DNA from: Euzebya tangerina
Lineage (GTDB): Bacteria; Actinomycetota; Nitriliruptoria; Euzebyales; Euzebyaceae
DNA length: 64,000 nt
Reading direction: 5' to 3'
Assembly (NCBI RefSeq): GCF_003074135.1
Contig: NZ_PPDK01000001.1
Coordinates: forward strand, 2,914,001-2,978,000
Shown: one piece after another, positions 38,614 to 47,764 of the stretch
Layout: the number at the start of each line of letters is the position of its first letter
Numbering within the stretch: the first letter of the stretch is position 1
Translations under genes and position numbers: made by a program
Notes under the pieces: generated by a model
What the model was told of the DNA's origin: nothing
Database searches by the model: none
The model's input: only the letters and a program-made list of their open reading frames with translations

Positions 38614-39185
38614 GCGCGTTGCGTAGTTCAGGTGCCGCCCCAGCGCGAGTGGCACCCGGCCAGCCACGTCCACGCACCGGCGCGCGCCCGCATCTTCGAG
38701 CCGTTGATGCCACCGTCCGGCCGCGCCGCCGTCGTCGTCCGAGCGCGCTGGCGCGAGCGCGCTTTCGTGCCCGGCTGTACAGCATCGTGACCGTCGCCGT
38801 GATGGTCCTCGGGATCATCGGGGTCGTCGCCTTGAACGCGCTCGCCGCAGAGGCATCCTTCCAAGCCCGCGAGCTCGAGGCGGCGATCAGCGACCTGACA
38901 CTCGAGCACGACGATCTGGTTGCCGAGGTGGCCAGCCTCGAAGCCCCCGATCGCGTGCGCCTCGTCGCAGGCGCCCAGCTCGGCCTGCTCGAGCCGGAGC
39001 AGCCGGGATTCCTCACCCTGCACCCCGAGCAACTCGCTCCCCCGGAGCCGAAGCCCATGGTGGTGCTCTCACCCGAGGGTCACATCCTGGGCATCGATCG
39101 GCCTGCCCCAGGGGGCGACGCCACGATCCTGGCGGCCCCGACCACCGCAGGCGACCCGGCCGACGACGCCGAAGCCGGGAACTAG
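38610..39185 (+). CDS. ftsL: FtsL-like divisome protein
   Basis: A 191-residue bitopic membrane protein. About 54 Arg/Pro-rich cytoplasmic residues are followed by one transmembrane helix near 57-80 (YSIVTVAVMVLGIIGVVALNA) and a short coiled coil (QARELEAAISDLTLEHDDLVAEV), then a Pro-rich extracytoplasmic tail. Size, topology and position between rsmH and ftsI match FtsL, which joins FtsB and FtsQ to activate FtsW-FtsI. Sequence conservation of the family is low, so the assignment rests mainly on context. GTG 38610 overlaps the rsmH stop. Confidence 0.8.
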   Translation: MSALRSSGAAPARVAPGQPRPRTGARPHLRAVDATVRPRRRRRPSALARARFRARLYSIVTVAVMVLGIIGVVALNALAAEASFQARELEAAISDLTLEHDDLVAEVASLEAPDRVRLVAGAQLGLLEPEQPGFLTLHPEQLAPPEPKPMVVLSPEGHILGIDRPAPGGDATILAAPTTAGDPADDAEAGN

Positions 39186-39192
39186 TCGCGCG

Positions 39193-41181
39193 ATGGCCGC
39201 CCCTCCGCTGGAACGTCGACGTCGCACGGGACGATCCCAGCGACCGACGCGGCAGCCACCCAAGGACCGACCCAGCCTGACGCGCCTGATCCTGCTCGCG
39301 CTGTGGGACTCCCTCTCGCGCGCGCAGCACCGGGCGAAGGCCAGCCGTCGCCTCTTCCTCATCACCGCGGGGTACCTGGTGCTGACGCTGATCATGGGCT
39401 GGCGCCTGGCCGCCGTGCAGCTGGTGGATGCAGAGGTCTACGCCGGCTGGGCCGCCCAGCAGACGCAGCGCGAGATCGACCTGCCGGCCAGCCGCGGCGC
39501 CGTCACCGATCGCAACGGCGACCCCCTGGCCATGAGCCTGTCCACGTCCACGATCTACGCCAACCCACCCGTGCTGGAGGAGGCGGAGGTCGATCCGTTC
39601 ATCGTCGCTGGTGAGCTGGCGGAGGTCATCCCCGGCGTTGATGTGCAGTCCCTCGCCGAGTCGCTGTCGAGCGACCGGGCGTTCGTCTACCTGGGTCGAC
39701 AGCTCCCGCGAGAGGTCGGTGAGTCCGTCACCGATCTGGGCCTGCCGGGCATCGGGGTGCTGGAGGAGCCCAAGCGCGTCTACCCCTCCGACCGTGTGGC
39801 CAGCCAGGTCGTGGGCTGGGCGGGGCTGGACAACAACGGTCTCGCCGGGCTCGAACTGCAGATGGACGAGGCGTTGGCGGGCACCGACGGGACGCTGCGG
39901 CTGGAGCGCGCCCCCGGAGGCATCGAGATCTCCTCCGCGCCCCGCGAGGTCGTGCCCGCGACCCCCGGCGTGGACGTGCGCCTCACCATCGACCGCGAGG
40001 TCCAGTTCAACACCGAACAGATCCTCATCGAGGCGGTGGAGGAGTACAGCGCCCTCGGCGGCTCCGCCGTCGTGATGGAGGTCGAGACGGGTGAGATCCT
40101 GGCCATGGCCAGCGTTCCCTCCGTCGCCCCGTCGAACTACGCCGCCTCGACGGAGTACGACCGGCGCAACCGTGCGATCACCGACGTGTTCGAGCCGGGC
40201 TCGGTGAACAAGGTCATCACCATCGCCGGGGCGCTCGAGGATGGGGTCGTCCAGCCGGACCAGTACCGCAACGTCCCCTCCGAGATCACGCTCGGACCCG
40301 AGACGTACAGCGACTCCGAGCCACACCCCGACGGGTGGTGGACGACCCGCGACATCATGACCCGGTCGTCCAACGTCGGGACGATCCAGATCGCGCGGGA
40401 ACTGGGGGAGGAGCGCCTGTACGACTACGTCACCGACTTCGGGCTCGGCTCCCCGACGGGCTTGGACTTCCCCGGTGAGTCGCGCGGGCTGCTGGCCGAG
40501 GTGGATGACTGGAGCGGAGCCAGCCTGCCGACCATCGCGATCGGACAGGGCGTCGCCGCCACGCTGGTCCAGACCGCGCAGGTCTTCCGGGTGATCGCAA
40601 ACGATGGCGTGTGGACGCAACCCCAGCTGGTCCAGGGGACGGTGGACCACGAAGGCACATTCCTCCCCACGGAGGCCGGCGAGCCCCGGCGCGTCGTGTC
40701 CTCCGCAACCGCGGCCACGGTCGCCGACATGCTGATCGAGGTCGTGGAGTCCCCGAACGGCACCGGCGGCCTGGCCGCGGTACCCGGCTACCGCGTGGGC
40801 GGCAAGACCGGAACCGCGCAGAAGCCGCTCGAGGGTGAGCTCGGGTACGCCGAGAACGCCTTCATCGCAACCTTCGCCGGCTTCGCCCCCGTGGAGAACC
40901 CGCGCTTCGTCGTGGCCGTCATGCTCGACGAGCCCACCCCGTTCTACGGCGGACTCTCGGCTGCACCGACGTTCTCCCAGATCATGCAGTTCGCCCTGCG
41001 GGACCAACGGGTGGCACCGGCCAACCCGCCCGTGCCGATGCCCGTCGGCCAGGACCTCGGTCACTCGATCGCCGCACAGCCGGAGTCTGCAGTGAGCATC
41101 CCCGACGGCGACGCTGCTGAGGATGACGCCGTCATCGCGGAACCGCTGGTCGACGAGCCTGGCGACGACCCGGCGCAGTGA
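39193..41181 (+). CDS. ftsI: division transpeptidase FtsI (PBP3/PbpB)
   Basis: A 662-residue class B penicillin-binding protein that cross-links septal peptidoglycan. A cytoplasmic basic tail of about 50 residues precedes one membrane helix (LFLITAGYLVLTLIMGW), the PBP dimerisation domain (ASRGAVTDRNGDPLA) and the transpeptidase domain. Active-site motifs are SVNK in FEPGSVNKV near residue 336, SSN near 393 and KTG in GGKTGTAQ near 537. A 40-residue acidic tail follows. No PASTA domain is present. ATG 39193 is seven bases after ftsL. Confidence 0.93.
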   Translation: MAAPPLERRRRTGRSQRPTRQPPKDRPSLTRLILLALWDSLSRAQHRAKASRRLFLITAGYLVLTLIMGWRLAAVQLVDAEVYAGWAAQQTQREIDLPASRGAVTDRNGDPLAMSLSTSTIYANPPVLEEAEVDPFIVAGELAEVIPGVDVQSLAESLSSDRAFVYLGRQLPREVGESVTDLGLPGIGVLEEPKRVYPSDRVASQVVGWAGLDNNGLAGLELQMDEALAGTDGTLRLERAPGGIEISSAPREVVPATPGVDVRLTIDREVQFNTEQILIEAVEEYSALGGSAVVMEVETGEILAMASVPSVAPSNYAASTEYDRRNRAITDVFEPGSVNKVITIAGALEDGVVQPDQYRNVPSEITLGPETYSDSEPHPDGWWTTRDIMTRSSNVGTIQIARELGEERLYDYVTDFGLGSPTGLDFPGESRGLLAEVDDWSGASLPTIAIGQGVAATLVQTAQVFRVIANDGVWTQPQLVQGTVDHEGTFLPTEAGEPRRVVSSATAATVADMLIEVVESPNGTGGLAAVPGYRVGGKTGTAQKPLEGELGYAENAFIATFAGFAPVENPRFVVAVMLDEPTPFYGGLSAAPTFSQIMQFALRDQRVAPANPPVPMPVGQDLGHSIAAQPESAVSIPDGDAAEDDAVIAEPLVDEPGDDPAQ

Positions 41182-41384
41182 GCGTCGTCGATCGCCACAC
41201 GCATGGTGCTGCCCGAGCGGTCAGTGGTCGCCTGCACGTCCCGGTACCGCCGATCCGACGCCGCTCGCTCGTATCCTTGCGAGCATCTCGGACCCTGCCA
41301 CCCCGGACACGGCCACCTCGGACATCGCGCCCGACCCTCCGTTCGACCACCGGCAGACGCTCCCAGCCAGCGACTCCACGCGAC
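41182..41384 (+). promoter_or_regulatory. 203-bp gap between ftsI and murE
   Basis: The frame of murE is open through this gap, starting with a GTG at 41178 that overlaps the ftsI stop. Codon use is not coding-like (third-position GC about 67%). TATCCT at 41272-41277 could be the -10 of an internal promoter. It is the largest gap between rsmH and ftsQ. Confidence 0.4.
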
Positions 41385-42872
41385 GTGACCACCACCTCAG
41401 TCCCCGACCGGCTTGCCCATGCCCTCTCCGGCACCTGGGTGGACTCGGCGACGCCTGACTCGGACGGATCCATCGGGATCATCCGCGACCTCACGCACGA
41501 CAGTCGCGACGCCGGTCCGGGTGTCATGTTCGCCGCGCGTCCGGGTGCGCACGTCGATGGTCACGACTTCGCCGCCGCTGCCACTGCAGCCGGCACACCT
41601 GCCGTCCTCGTCGAGCGGCCGCTCGACCTCGCGGTCCCACAGCTGGTCGTGCCGTCCGTGGCCGCGGCCATGGGACCGGCGGCCGACCTGATCCACGGAC
41701 GCCCGACCGATGCGATCACGGTCCTCGGCATCACCGGCACCAACGGCAAGACGACGACGGCGTACCTGCTCGACGCGATCCTGCGGGCCGACGGGAGGAC
41801 GACCGGCCTGGTCGGCACGGTGGAGACCCGCATCGCCGGCGAGGGCGTGCCGGGGGTCCGGACGACGCCCGAAGCCACCGATCTCCACCGGCTGTTCGCC
41901 CGGATGCGCGACGAGGGTGTGTCGGCGGCCGCCATCGAGGTGTCGAGCCACGGCCTGGCCCTCGGCCGTCTGGGCGGCGTGCGCTTCGCGGCGACGCTGT
42001 TCACCAACCTCTCCCAGGATCACCTGGACTTCCACCCCGACATGGAGGCGTACTACCAGGCCAAGGCCAGCCTGTTCACGCCGTCCTACACCCCGCTGGG
42101 GATCGTGACGATCGACGACGATCACGGGCGTCGGCTGGCTGCGGAGGCCACCTGTTCGGTGTGGACGCTGTCGCTGGGAGGACCGGCGGACCTCACCGCG
42201 ACGGAGGTGACACGTCGTGCCGACGGCTCCTCCTTCGTCGCCGACGTCCACGGCCGTCAGGTCCCCGTCACCATCAACCTGCCGGGGACGTACAACATCG
42301 CCAACGCGCTGGGTGCCATCGGCTTGGCGCACGCCGCCGGCGTCGATCTGGAGGTCGCGGCGCGCGGGCTGCGCAGCCTGCCCGGTGTGCCAGGTCGCAT
42401 GGAACGTGTGGACGCCGGCCAGGACTTCGAGATCCTGGTGGACTACGCCCACACCCCGGACTCGGTCGCGGGGGTGCTGGCCGCCGCCCGTGCCGTCGCC
42501 TCGGGCCGCCTGGTGGTGGTCCTCGGCTGCGGTGGGAACCGCGATCAGGCCAAGCGCCCGATGATGGCTCGAGCCGCGCAGAACGGTGCTGACGTTGCCA
42601 TCTTCACCAGTGACAACCCGCGGACCGAGGATCCGGAGGCGATCCTCGACGACATGGTTGCGGGACTGTCGACGTCGGACGGCGTGACACGGATCACCGA
42701 TCGGCGGGCTGCCATCGCCCACGCCGTCGACCTCGCGGCGCCCGGCGACGTGATCGTCATCGCCGGCAAGGGACACGAGCCGTACCAGGAGCTGGCAGAC
42801 GGCCGTATCGACTTCGACGACCGGCTCGTGGCCCGCGAGTCGCTGGCCGCCCGCTCCGGGGGTGCCACATGA
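41385..42872 (+). CDS. murE: UDP-MurNAc-tripeptide synthetase MurE (meso-DAP adding)
   Basis: A 495-residue Mur ligase that adds the third stem amino acid to UDP-MurNAc-L-Ala-D-Glu. The ATP loop is GITGTNGKTTT near residue 116, the carbamylated-lysine region is in YYQAKASLF near 224, and substrate selection is given by SDNPRTEDP near 411. DNPR selects meso-DAP, in agreement with the dap genes in this window. GTG 41385 gives the family length; GTG 41178 would add 69 residues of poor coding quality, although some actinobacterial MurE proteins do carry extensions. The stop overlaps murF. Confidence 0.92.
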   Translation: MTTTSVPDRLAHALSGTWVDSATPDSDGSIGIIRDLTHDSRDAGPGVMFAARPGAHVDGHDFAAAATAAGTPAVLVERPLDLAVPQLVVPSVAAAMGPAADLIHGRPTDAITVLGITGTNGKTTTAYLLDAILRADGRTTGLVGTVETRIAGEGVPGVRTTPEATDLHRLFARMRDEGVSAAAIEVSSHGLALGRLGGVRFAATLFTNLSQDHLDFHPDMEAYYQAKASLFTPSYTPLGIVTIDDDHGRRLAAEATCSVWTLSLGGPADLTATEVTRRADGSSFVADVHGRQVPVTINLPGTYNIANALGAIGLAHAAGVDLEVAARGLRSLPGVPGRMERVDAGQDFEILVDYAHTPDSVAGVLAAARAVASGRLVVVLGCGGNRDQAKRPMMARAAQNGADVAIFTSDNPRTEDPEAILDDMVAGLSTSDGVTRITDRRAAIAHAVDLAAPGDVIVIAGKGHEPYQELADGRIDFDDRLVARESLAARSGGAT

Positions 42873-44254
42873 TCCCGCTGAGCCCCGAGGCCGTCGCTGA
42901 CATCGTCGGTGGTGAGTTGATCGGAGCCGGAACCGGCGAGGTCACCGGCATCTCGATCGACTCCCGGACCACCAGGTCAGGCGACTTGTTCGTCCCCCTC
43001 GACGGCGAACACACCGACGGGCACCGCTTCATCAGCAGCGCACAGGCCGCTGGCGCCGTCGCCCACCTCTGCGCCGCCGCCCAGGCCCCGTCGGTGGCAG
43101 GTCCCGGGGCCATCGTCGTCGACGATCCCTTGGACGCCCTCACCGGTCTGGGTGCCTGGGTTCGCGATGCGGTGGATCCGCTGGTCATCGCCATCACCGG
43201 CTCGAACGGCAAGACCACGACCAAGGATCTGACCGCCGCCGCCATCGGCGCCGGCCGCCGGGTGGTCGCCAACCCCGGGTCGTTCAACAACGAGTTGGGG
43301 CTCCCGCTGACGCTCTGTCTGCTGCAGCCGGACACCGAGGTGCTGGTCTGTGAGATCGGCGCCCGAGGGATCGGCCACATCGCCCAGGTCATGCCGATGC
43401 TGCGCCCCGACGTGGCCATCGTCACGACCATCGCCGAAGCCCACATCGGCGAGTTCGGTTCGATCGAGGCGATCGTCCAGGCCAAGGGTGAATTGGTCGA
43501 GGGGTTGGACCCGGGCGGGGTCGCCATCCTCAACGCTGACGTCCCGGCCTGTGCCGGCCTGGCCCAACGCGCGCCAGGGCGGGTGATCACCGTCGGACGA
43601 AGCGGCTCCGCGGACCTCTCGCCTGATGCCGTCGAGGCCGACGACCATGCTGTTGTAACCATGACCGTCAAGGGCCAGCGGGTCCGGCTGCCGCTGCCAG
43701 GCCAGCACCAGGTCACCAACGGCCTGCTCGCTCTCGCAGCGGCCGAGATCGCTGAGGTGGACCTGGAGACTGCCGCGGAGGGCCTTGCGTCCGCGGCCGT
43801 GTCGCGTTGGCGGATGGAGATCAGCACCGTCGGCGGGGTGACGATCGTCAACGACGCCTACAACGCGAACCTCGACTCCATGCGCGCGGCGCTGGCGACG
43901 GCGGCCGGCATGCGGGTCGACGGCCGCCGGATCGCCGTCCTCGGCTTCATGGCGGAGCTCGGGGATCGCACGGAGTCGGCACACCGGACCGTGGGCGAGG
44001 TGGTGGCCGAGTCGGGCGTCGATCGCCTGATCGTGGTGGAGGAGCGTGCAGTCGCGATCGCCCAGGGCGCCCAGGACGGCGGCTTCGACGGGCCCTTGGA
44101 CGTGGTGGCGGATGCGGCGGCCGCGGCGACGGCTGTCACCGGAAGCGTCACCGCCGGCGACCTGGTGCTCATCAAGGCAAGCCGGAGCGCCGGGCTCGAG
44201 GCCGTGGCGCAGCGCCTGACCGACCACCTGACCGACGGGGAGGCCGGCGCGTGA
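42869..44254 (+). CDS. murF: UDP-MurNAc-tripeptide:D-Ala-D-Ala ligase MurF
   Basis: A 461-residue Mur ligase that adds D-Ala-D-Ala to complete the UDP-MurNAc-pentapeptide. An N-terminal substrate domain (ISIDSRTTRSGDLFVPL) is followed by the ATP loop AITGSNGKTTTKD near residue 110, NPGSFNNELGLPLTL near 135 and VNDAYNANLDSMRAAL near 329, all typical of MurF. The start overlaps murE (ATGA) and the stop overlaps mraY (GTGA), within a run of six coupled junctions. Confidence 0.95.
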   Translation: MIPLSPEAVADIVGGELIGAGTGEVTGISIDSRTTRSGDLFVPLDGEHTDGHRFISSAQAAGAVAHLCAAAQAPSVAGPGAIVVDDPLDALTGLGAWVRDAVDPLVIAITGSNGKTTTKDLTAAAIGAGRRVVANPGSFNNELGLPLTLCLLQPDTEVLVCEIGARGIGHIAQVMPMLRPDVAIVTTIAEAHIGEFGSIEAIVQAKGELVEGLDPGGVAILNADVPACAGLAQRAPGRVITVGRSGSADLSPDAVEADDHAVVTMTVKGQRVRLPLPGQHQVTNGLLALAAAEIAEVDLETAAEGLASAAVSRWRMEISTVGGVTIVNDAYNANLDSMRAALATAAGMRVDGRRIAVLGFMAELGDRTESAHRTVGEVVAESGVDRLIVVEERAVAIAQGAQDGGFDGPLDVVADAAAAATAVTGSVTAGDLVLIKASRSAGLEAVAQRLTDHLTDGEAGA

Positions 44255-45291
44255 GGTTCATCCTGTTGGCGGCCGCCATCTCGCTGGCCCTGTCCCTGGT
44301 CGGGACACCGTTGGTCATCCGCTTCTTCCGCTCCCGCCAGATGGGCCAGTTGATCCGCGACGACGGCCCCCAGAGCCACCAGACCAAGCGAGGGACGCCC
44401 ACGATGGGCGGCACCGCCATCATCATCGCGGGGCTCGTCGCCTACATCGTCTCTGCCGCGTTCGCCGGACGGCTGGACTCCGCGGGCGGCGCGCTGGCCA
44501 TGTCGACGTTCGCCGGGATGGGGCTGGTCGGGTTCCTCGACGATTTCATCAAGCTGCGCCAGAAGCGGAACCTGGGCCTGTCCAAGACCGCGAAGTTCGG
44601 TGGCCAGGCGCTGGTGGCCATCGTGTTCGCCTTCGGCGCCCAGTACGTGGCGGAGACCTCCACGCAGCTGTCGTTCATCGGACCGCTGCCGCTGGACTTC
44701 GGACCGGTGCTGTTCCCCATCTTCTGCTTCATCATCCTGTCAGGCACGTCCAACGCCGTGAACCTGACCGACGGGCTGGACGGCCTGGCGGCCGGAGTCA
44801 GCGCCATGGTCTTCGGGGCCTACATGATCATCGCGTTCTGGATCTTCCGGCACGAGATGGACTACACCCGCGAGGCGTGGATCCATGCCGACACGTTGGC
44901 CATCGCCGCGGCCGCTGCCATGGGCGCCACGACCGGATTCCTGTGGTGGAACGCCCATCCCGCCAAGATCTTCATGGGCGACACCGGATCCTTGGCGATC
45001 GGCGGGATGCTCGCGTCGCTGGCCGTCCTGACCGAGACCGAGCTCCTGGTCATCATCCTCGGTGGCCTGTTCGTCGCGGAGACCGTCAGCGTGATCCTGC
45101 AGATCGCGGTCTTCCGCCTCGGGGGCGGCCGACGGCTGTTCCGCATGGCGCCGTTCCACCACCACTTCGAGCAGCTGGGCTGGCACGAGAACACCGTCAT
45201 CGTCCGCTTCTGGATCATCGGGGGCCTCTGCACCGCCTTCGGCATCGGCCTGTTCTACGCCGAGTACCTGTCCCGGGCCGGCTCCGGATGA
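44251..45291 (+). CDS. mraY: phospho-MurNAc-pentapeptide transferase MraY
   Basis: A 346-residue, ten-helix membrane enzyme transferring phospho-MurNAc-pentapeptide to undecaprenyl phosphate to form lipid I. The catalytic aspartates lie in GFLDDFIKLRQKRNLGL near residue 93 and NLTDGLDGLAAG near 171; FMGDTGSLAIGG near 242 and PFHHHFEQLGW near 302 complete the signature. GTG 44251 overlaps murF and the stop overlaps murD by four bases each. Confidence 0.96.
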   Translation: MRFILLAAAISLALSLVGTPLVIRFFRSRQMGQLIRDDGPQSHQTKRGTPTMGGTAIIIAGLVAYIVSAAFAGRLDSAGGALAMSTFAGMGLVGFLDDFIKLRQKRNLGLSKTAKFGGQALVAIVFAFGAQYVAETSTQLSFIGPLPLDFGPVLFPIFCFIILSGTSNAVNLTDGLDGLAAGVSAMVFGAYMIIAFWIFRHEMDYTREAWIHADTLAIAAAAAMGATTGFLWWNAHPAKIFMGDTGSLAIGGMLASLAVLTETELLVIILGGLFVAETVSVILQIAVFRLGGGRRLFRMAPFHHHFEQLGWHENTVIVRFWIIGGLCTAFGIGLFYAEYLSRAGSG

Positions 45292-46553
45292 GGGTGCTCG
45301 TGGTCGGGATGGGTGCCAGCGGTCGAGCGATGGTCGATGCGCTGCTGGCGGCGGGTGAGACCGTCGTCGCAGTCGAGGAGCGCGAGGACGCCGACGTGTC
45401 CGGAATCACCGTCCCGGTGGCCCTCGGACCGCTTGGCGAGCATCTCCTCGACGGGATCGACGTCGTGGCGACCAGTCCCGGTGTTCCGCCGACCAAACCC
45501 GTGCTCGCCGCAGCCGAGCGTCGGGGCATCCCCGTCTGGTCCGAGCCGGAGCTTGCGTTCCGGCTGAACGCCGGTCGCACCCGCCTGGTCGGCGTCACCG
45601 GCACCAACGGCAAGACGACGACCACACAGATGATCGCGGCGTGCCTGGACGCGCCGGCGGCCGGGAACATCGGACCCACGCTGGTCACGGCACTCACCGT
45701 CGATCCGGCGCCGATCGTGGTTGCTGAGCTCTCCAGCTTCCAACTGCACTACGCCCACACGCTGCGCCCCGACGTCGCAGTGCTGCTCAACGTGGCTGAC
45801 GATCATCTCGACTGGCACGGGGGAGCGGACGGCTATCGGGCCGACAAGGCCAGGATCTGGCGGAATCAGCGGACCCAGGACATCGCCGTTATCAACGCCG
45901 ATGATCCCGGCGCTGCGAAGACGGCCGCAACGCATCCGCCTCCGGGCACGGTGATCCAGGCCAGCGCGACCCGCGACGGCATGGTCGATCCCGAGGCGAT
46001 GACTGCTGCCGGCGCGCACAACGTCGCCAACGCCACGCTGGCGGCGCACGCCGCCGTGGCGCTCGGGGTTGACCGTGACCAGGTCCGTCGACGGCTGCAC
46101 GCCTTCGACGTCGGCGATCACCGCCTGCAACGCGTGGCCACCATCGACGGCGTCGCCTACGTCAACGACTCCAAGGCCACGAACCCGCACGCGGCGCTGG
46201 CGTCCTTGCAGTCCTACGACGACATCGTGTGGATCGCCGGAGGGCTGAACAAGGGCCTGTCCTTCGACCTGCTCGGACCCGCAATCGCCGACCAGGTCCG
46301 CCATGTCGTGACGATCGGTGCGTGTGGGCCCGAGATCGCCGCGGCGGCGCGTCGGGTCGGCGTCGCAGTCACTGAAGCCGGCAGGCTGGACAAGGCCGTA
46401 CCGACCGCTCACCGGATCGCCCAGGGATTGGACCGACGCGTGACCGTACTGCTCGCGCCGGCCGCCGCCAGCATGGACCAGTTCACCGACTACGCCGAGC
46501 GGGGCAAGACGTTCGCGGCGCTCGTGTCCGACCTGCAGAGGGCAACCGCATGA
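45288..46553 (+). CDS. murD: UDP-MurNAc-L-alanine:D-glutamate ligase MurD
   Basis: A 421-residue Mur ligase that adds D-glutamate to UDP-MurNAc-L-Ala. It starts with a Rossmann-like MRVLVVGMGASGRA, followed by TSPGVPPTKP, the ATP loop GVTGTNGKTTTTQ near residue 102, ELSSFQL near 146 and YVNDSKATNPHA near 288, which is the C-terminal Mur signature. It is slightly shorter than usual (about 440-480). Both ends overlap the neighbouring genes by four bases. Confidence 0.95.
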   Translation: MRVLVVGMGASGRAMVDALLAAGETVVAVEEREDADVSGITVPVALGPLGEHLLDGIDVVATSPGVPPTKPVLAAAERRGIPVWSEPELAFRLNAGRTRLVGVTGTNGKTTTTQMIAACLDAPAAGNIGPTLVTALTVDPAPIVVAELSSFQLHYAHTLRPDVAVLLNVADDHLDWHGGADGYRADKARIWRNQRTQDIAVINADDPGAAKTAATHPPPGTVIQASATRDGMVDPEAMTAAGAHNVANATLAAHAAVALGVDRDQVRRRLHAFDVGDHRLQRVATIDGVAYVNDSKATNPHAALASLQSYDDIVWIAGGLNKGLSFDLLGPAIADQVRHVVTIGACGPEIAAAARRVGVAVTEAGRLDKAVPTAHRIAQGLDRRVTVLLAPAAASMDQFTDYAERGKTFAALVSDLQRATA

Positions 46554-47764
46554 CCGCCATCTCCAAGAGGGCACGACCCATCAGGCTGCCGGCGCGCCAC
46601 ACGCGCGAGTCGCTGTGGCTGATCGGGGTGTCCCTGCTGCTGCTGCTGCTCGGCCTGGTGATGACCTTCAGCGCCTCCTTCGTCCAGTCGACCGCACAGA
46701 CCGGCGACGCCTTCGGCGTGTTCAACCGGCAGGCGTTCTGGTTTGCCATCGGCGTCCCCATCGCCGTGCTGGCCGCCGTGGTCGACTACCGACGCTGGCG
46801 ACCTCTGGCCACCGTCGCGCTCATCGGAACGCTGGCCGCCATGGTCCTGGTCCTGTTCATCGGCGAGGAGATCAACGGTGCGCGCCGCTGGTTCTCCTTG
46901 GGACCGTTGAACCTGCAACCGTCGGAGATCATCAAGCTGACCCTGCCGATGTACGTGGCAGCGGTGCTGGCCAAGCGCTGGAACCGCGTGCGGCGTGGCG
47001 ACCTGTTCGCCCTGCTCCTCCCGACCATGCCGGCCATCGCCGCCGCGGCCCTCCTCGTCGTGCTCAGCCCGGACCTTGAGTCGGCTGTCCTCGTGGCCGT
47101 GATCGGGTTGACGCCGCTGTTCATCGCCGGCCTCCCCATGCGGCTGCTGGCCGTGTCCGGTGCCGCGCTCGGCGCCGTGGCCTGGTTCGGGATCCAAGGA
47201 AGCGCCTACCGCATCGGCCGGATCAACGCCTGGTTGGATCCGACCAACGAGGCGTTCCGGGACGGCTACGGCTACCAGACGACGCAGGGCTTCATCGCGC
47301 TCGGCAACGGTGGCATCTGGGGCACCGGCCTGGGGCAGGGGCGCGGCAAGTGGCTCTACGTCCCCAACGCGCACACCGACTTCATCTACGCGATCATCGG
47401 TGAGGAGCTCGGCCTCGTCGGCGGCATCGGAGTCCTGATCGCCTTCCTCGTGCTGACGCTGCTCGGCTGTCGGATCGCATCCCGGGCCCCCGATGCCTTC
47501 GGCCGTATGCTGGCTGCCGCGATCACGGTCTGGCTGGCCCTGCAGGCGGCGATCAACATCTCCTCCGTCGTCGGCGTCCTGCCGGTGACGGGAGTGACGC
47601 TTCCGCTGGTGTCCTTCGGGGGCTCGTCGTTGGTGATCACCATGGCCGGCATCGGGGTCCTGGTCGCCATCGCGCGCCAGGCGGGTGACAACGCCGGTCT
47701 GGACGAGTCGCTGGAGCTGGACGGCGAACTCAACGACGCAGCCGCCTCCCCGGGCTCTCCATGA
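46550..47764 (+). CDS. ftsW: division glycosyltransferase FtsW
   Basis: A 404-residue SEDS protein with about ten membrane helices that polymerises lipid II at the septum together with FtsI. Conserved elements include NGARRWFSLGPLNLQPSEIIKL near residues 107-128, which carries the SEDS signature, then HTDFIYAIIGEELGLVG near 274 and VTLPLVSFGGSSL near 350. Position between murD and murG favours FtsW over RodA. Both junctions are ATGA overlaps. Confidence 0.94.
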   Translation: MTAISKRARPIRLPARHTRESLWLIGVSLLLLLLGLVMTFSASFVQSTAQTGDAFGVFNRQAFWFAIGVPIAVLAAVVDYRRWRPLATVALIGTLAAMVLVLFIGEEINGARRWFSLGPLNLQPSEIIKLTLPMYVAAVLAKRWNRVRRGDLFALLLPTMPAIAAAALLVVLSPDLESAVLVAVIGLTPLFIAGLPMRLLAVSGAALGAVAWFGIQGSAYRIGRINAWLDPTNEAFRDGYGYQTTQGFIALGNGGIWGTGLGQGRGKWLYVPNAHTDFIYAIIGEELGLVGGIGVLIAFLVLTLLGCRIASRAPDAFGRMLAAAITVWLALQAAINISSVVGVLPVTGVTLPLVSFGGSSLVITMAGIGVLVAIARQAGDNAGLDESLELDGELNDAAASPGSP

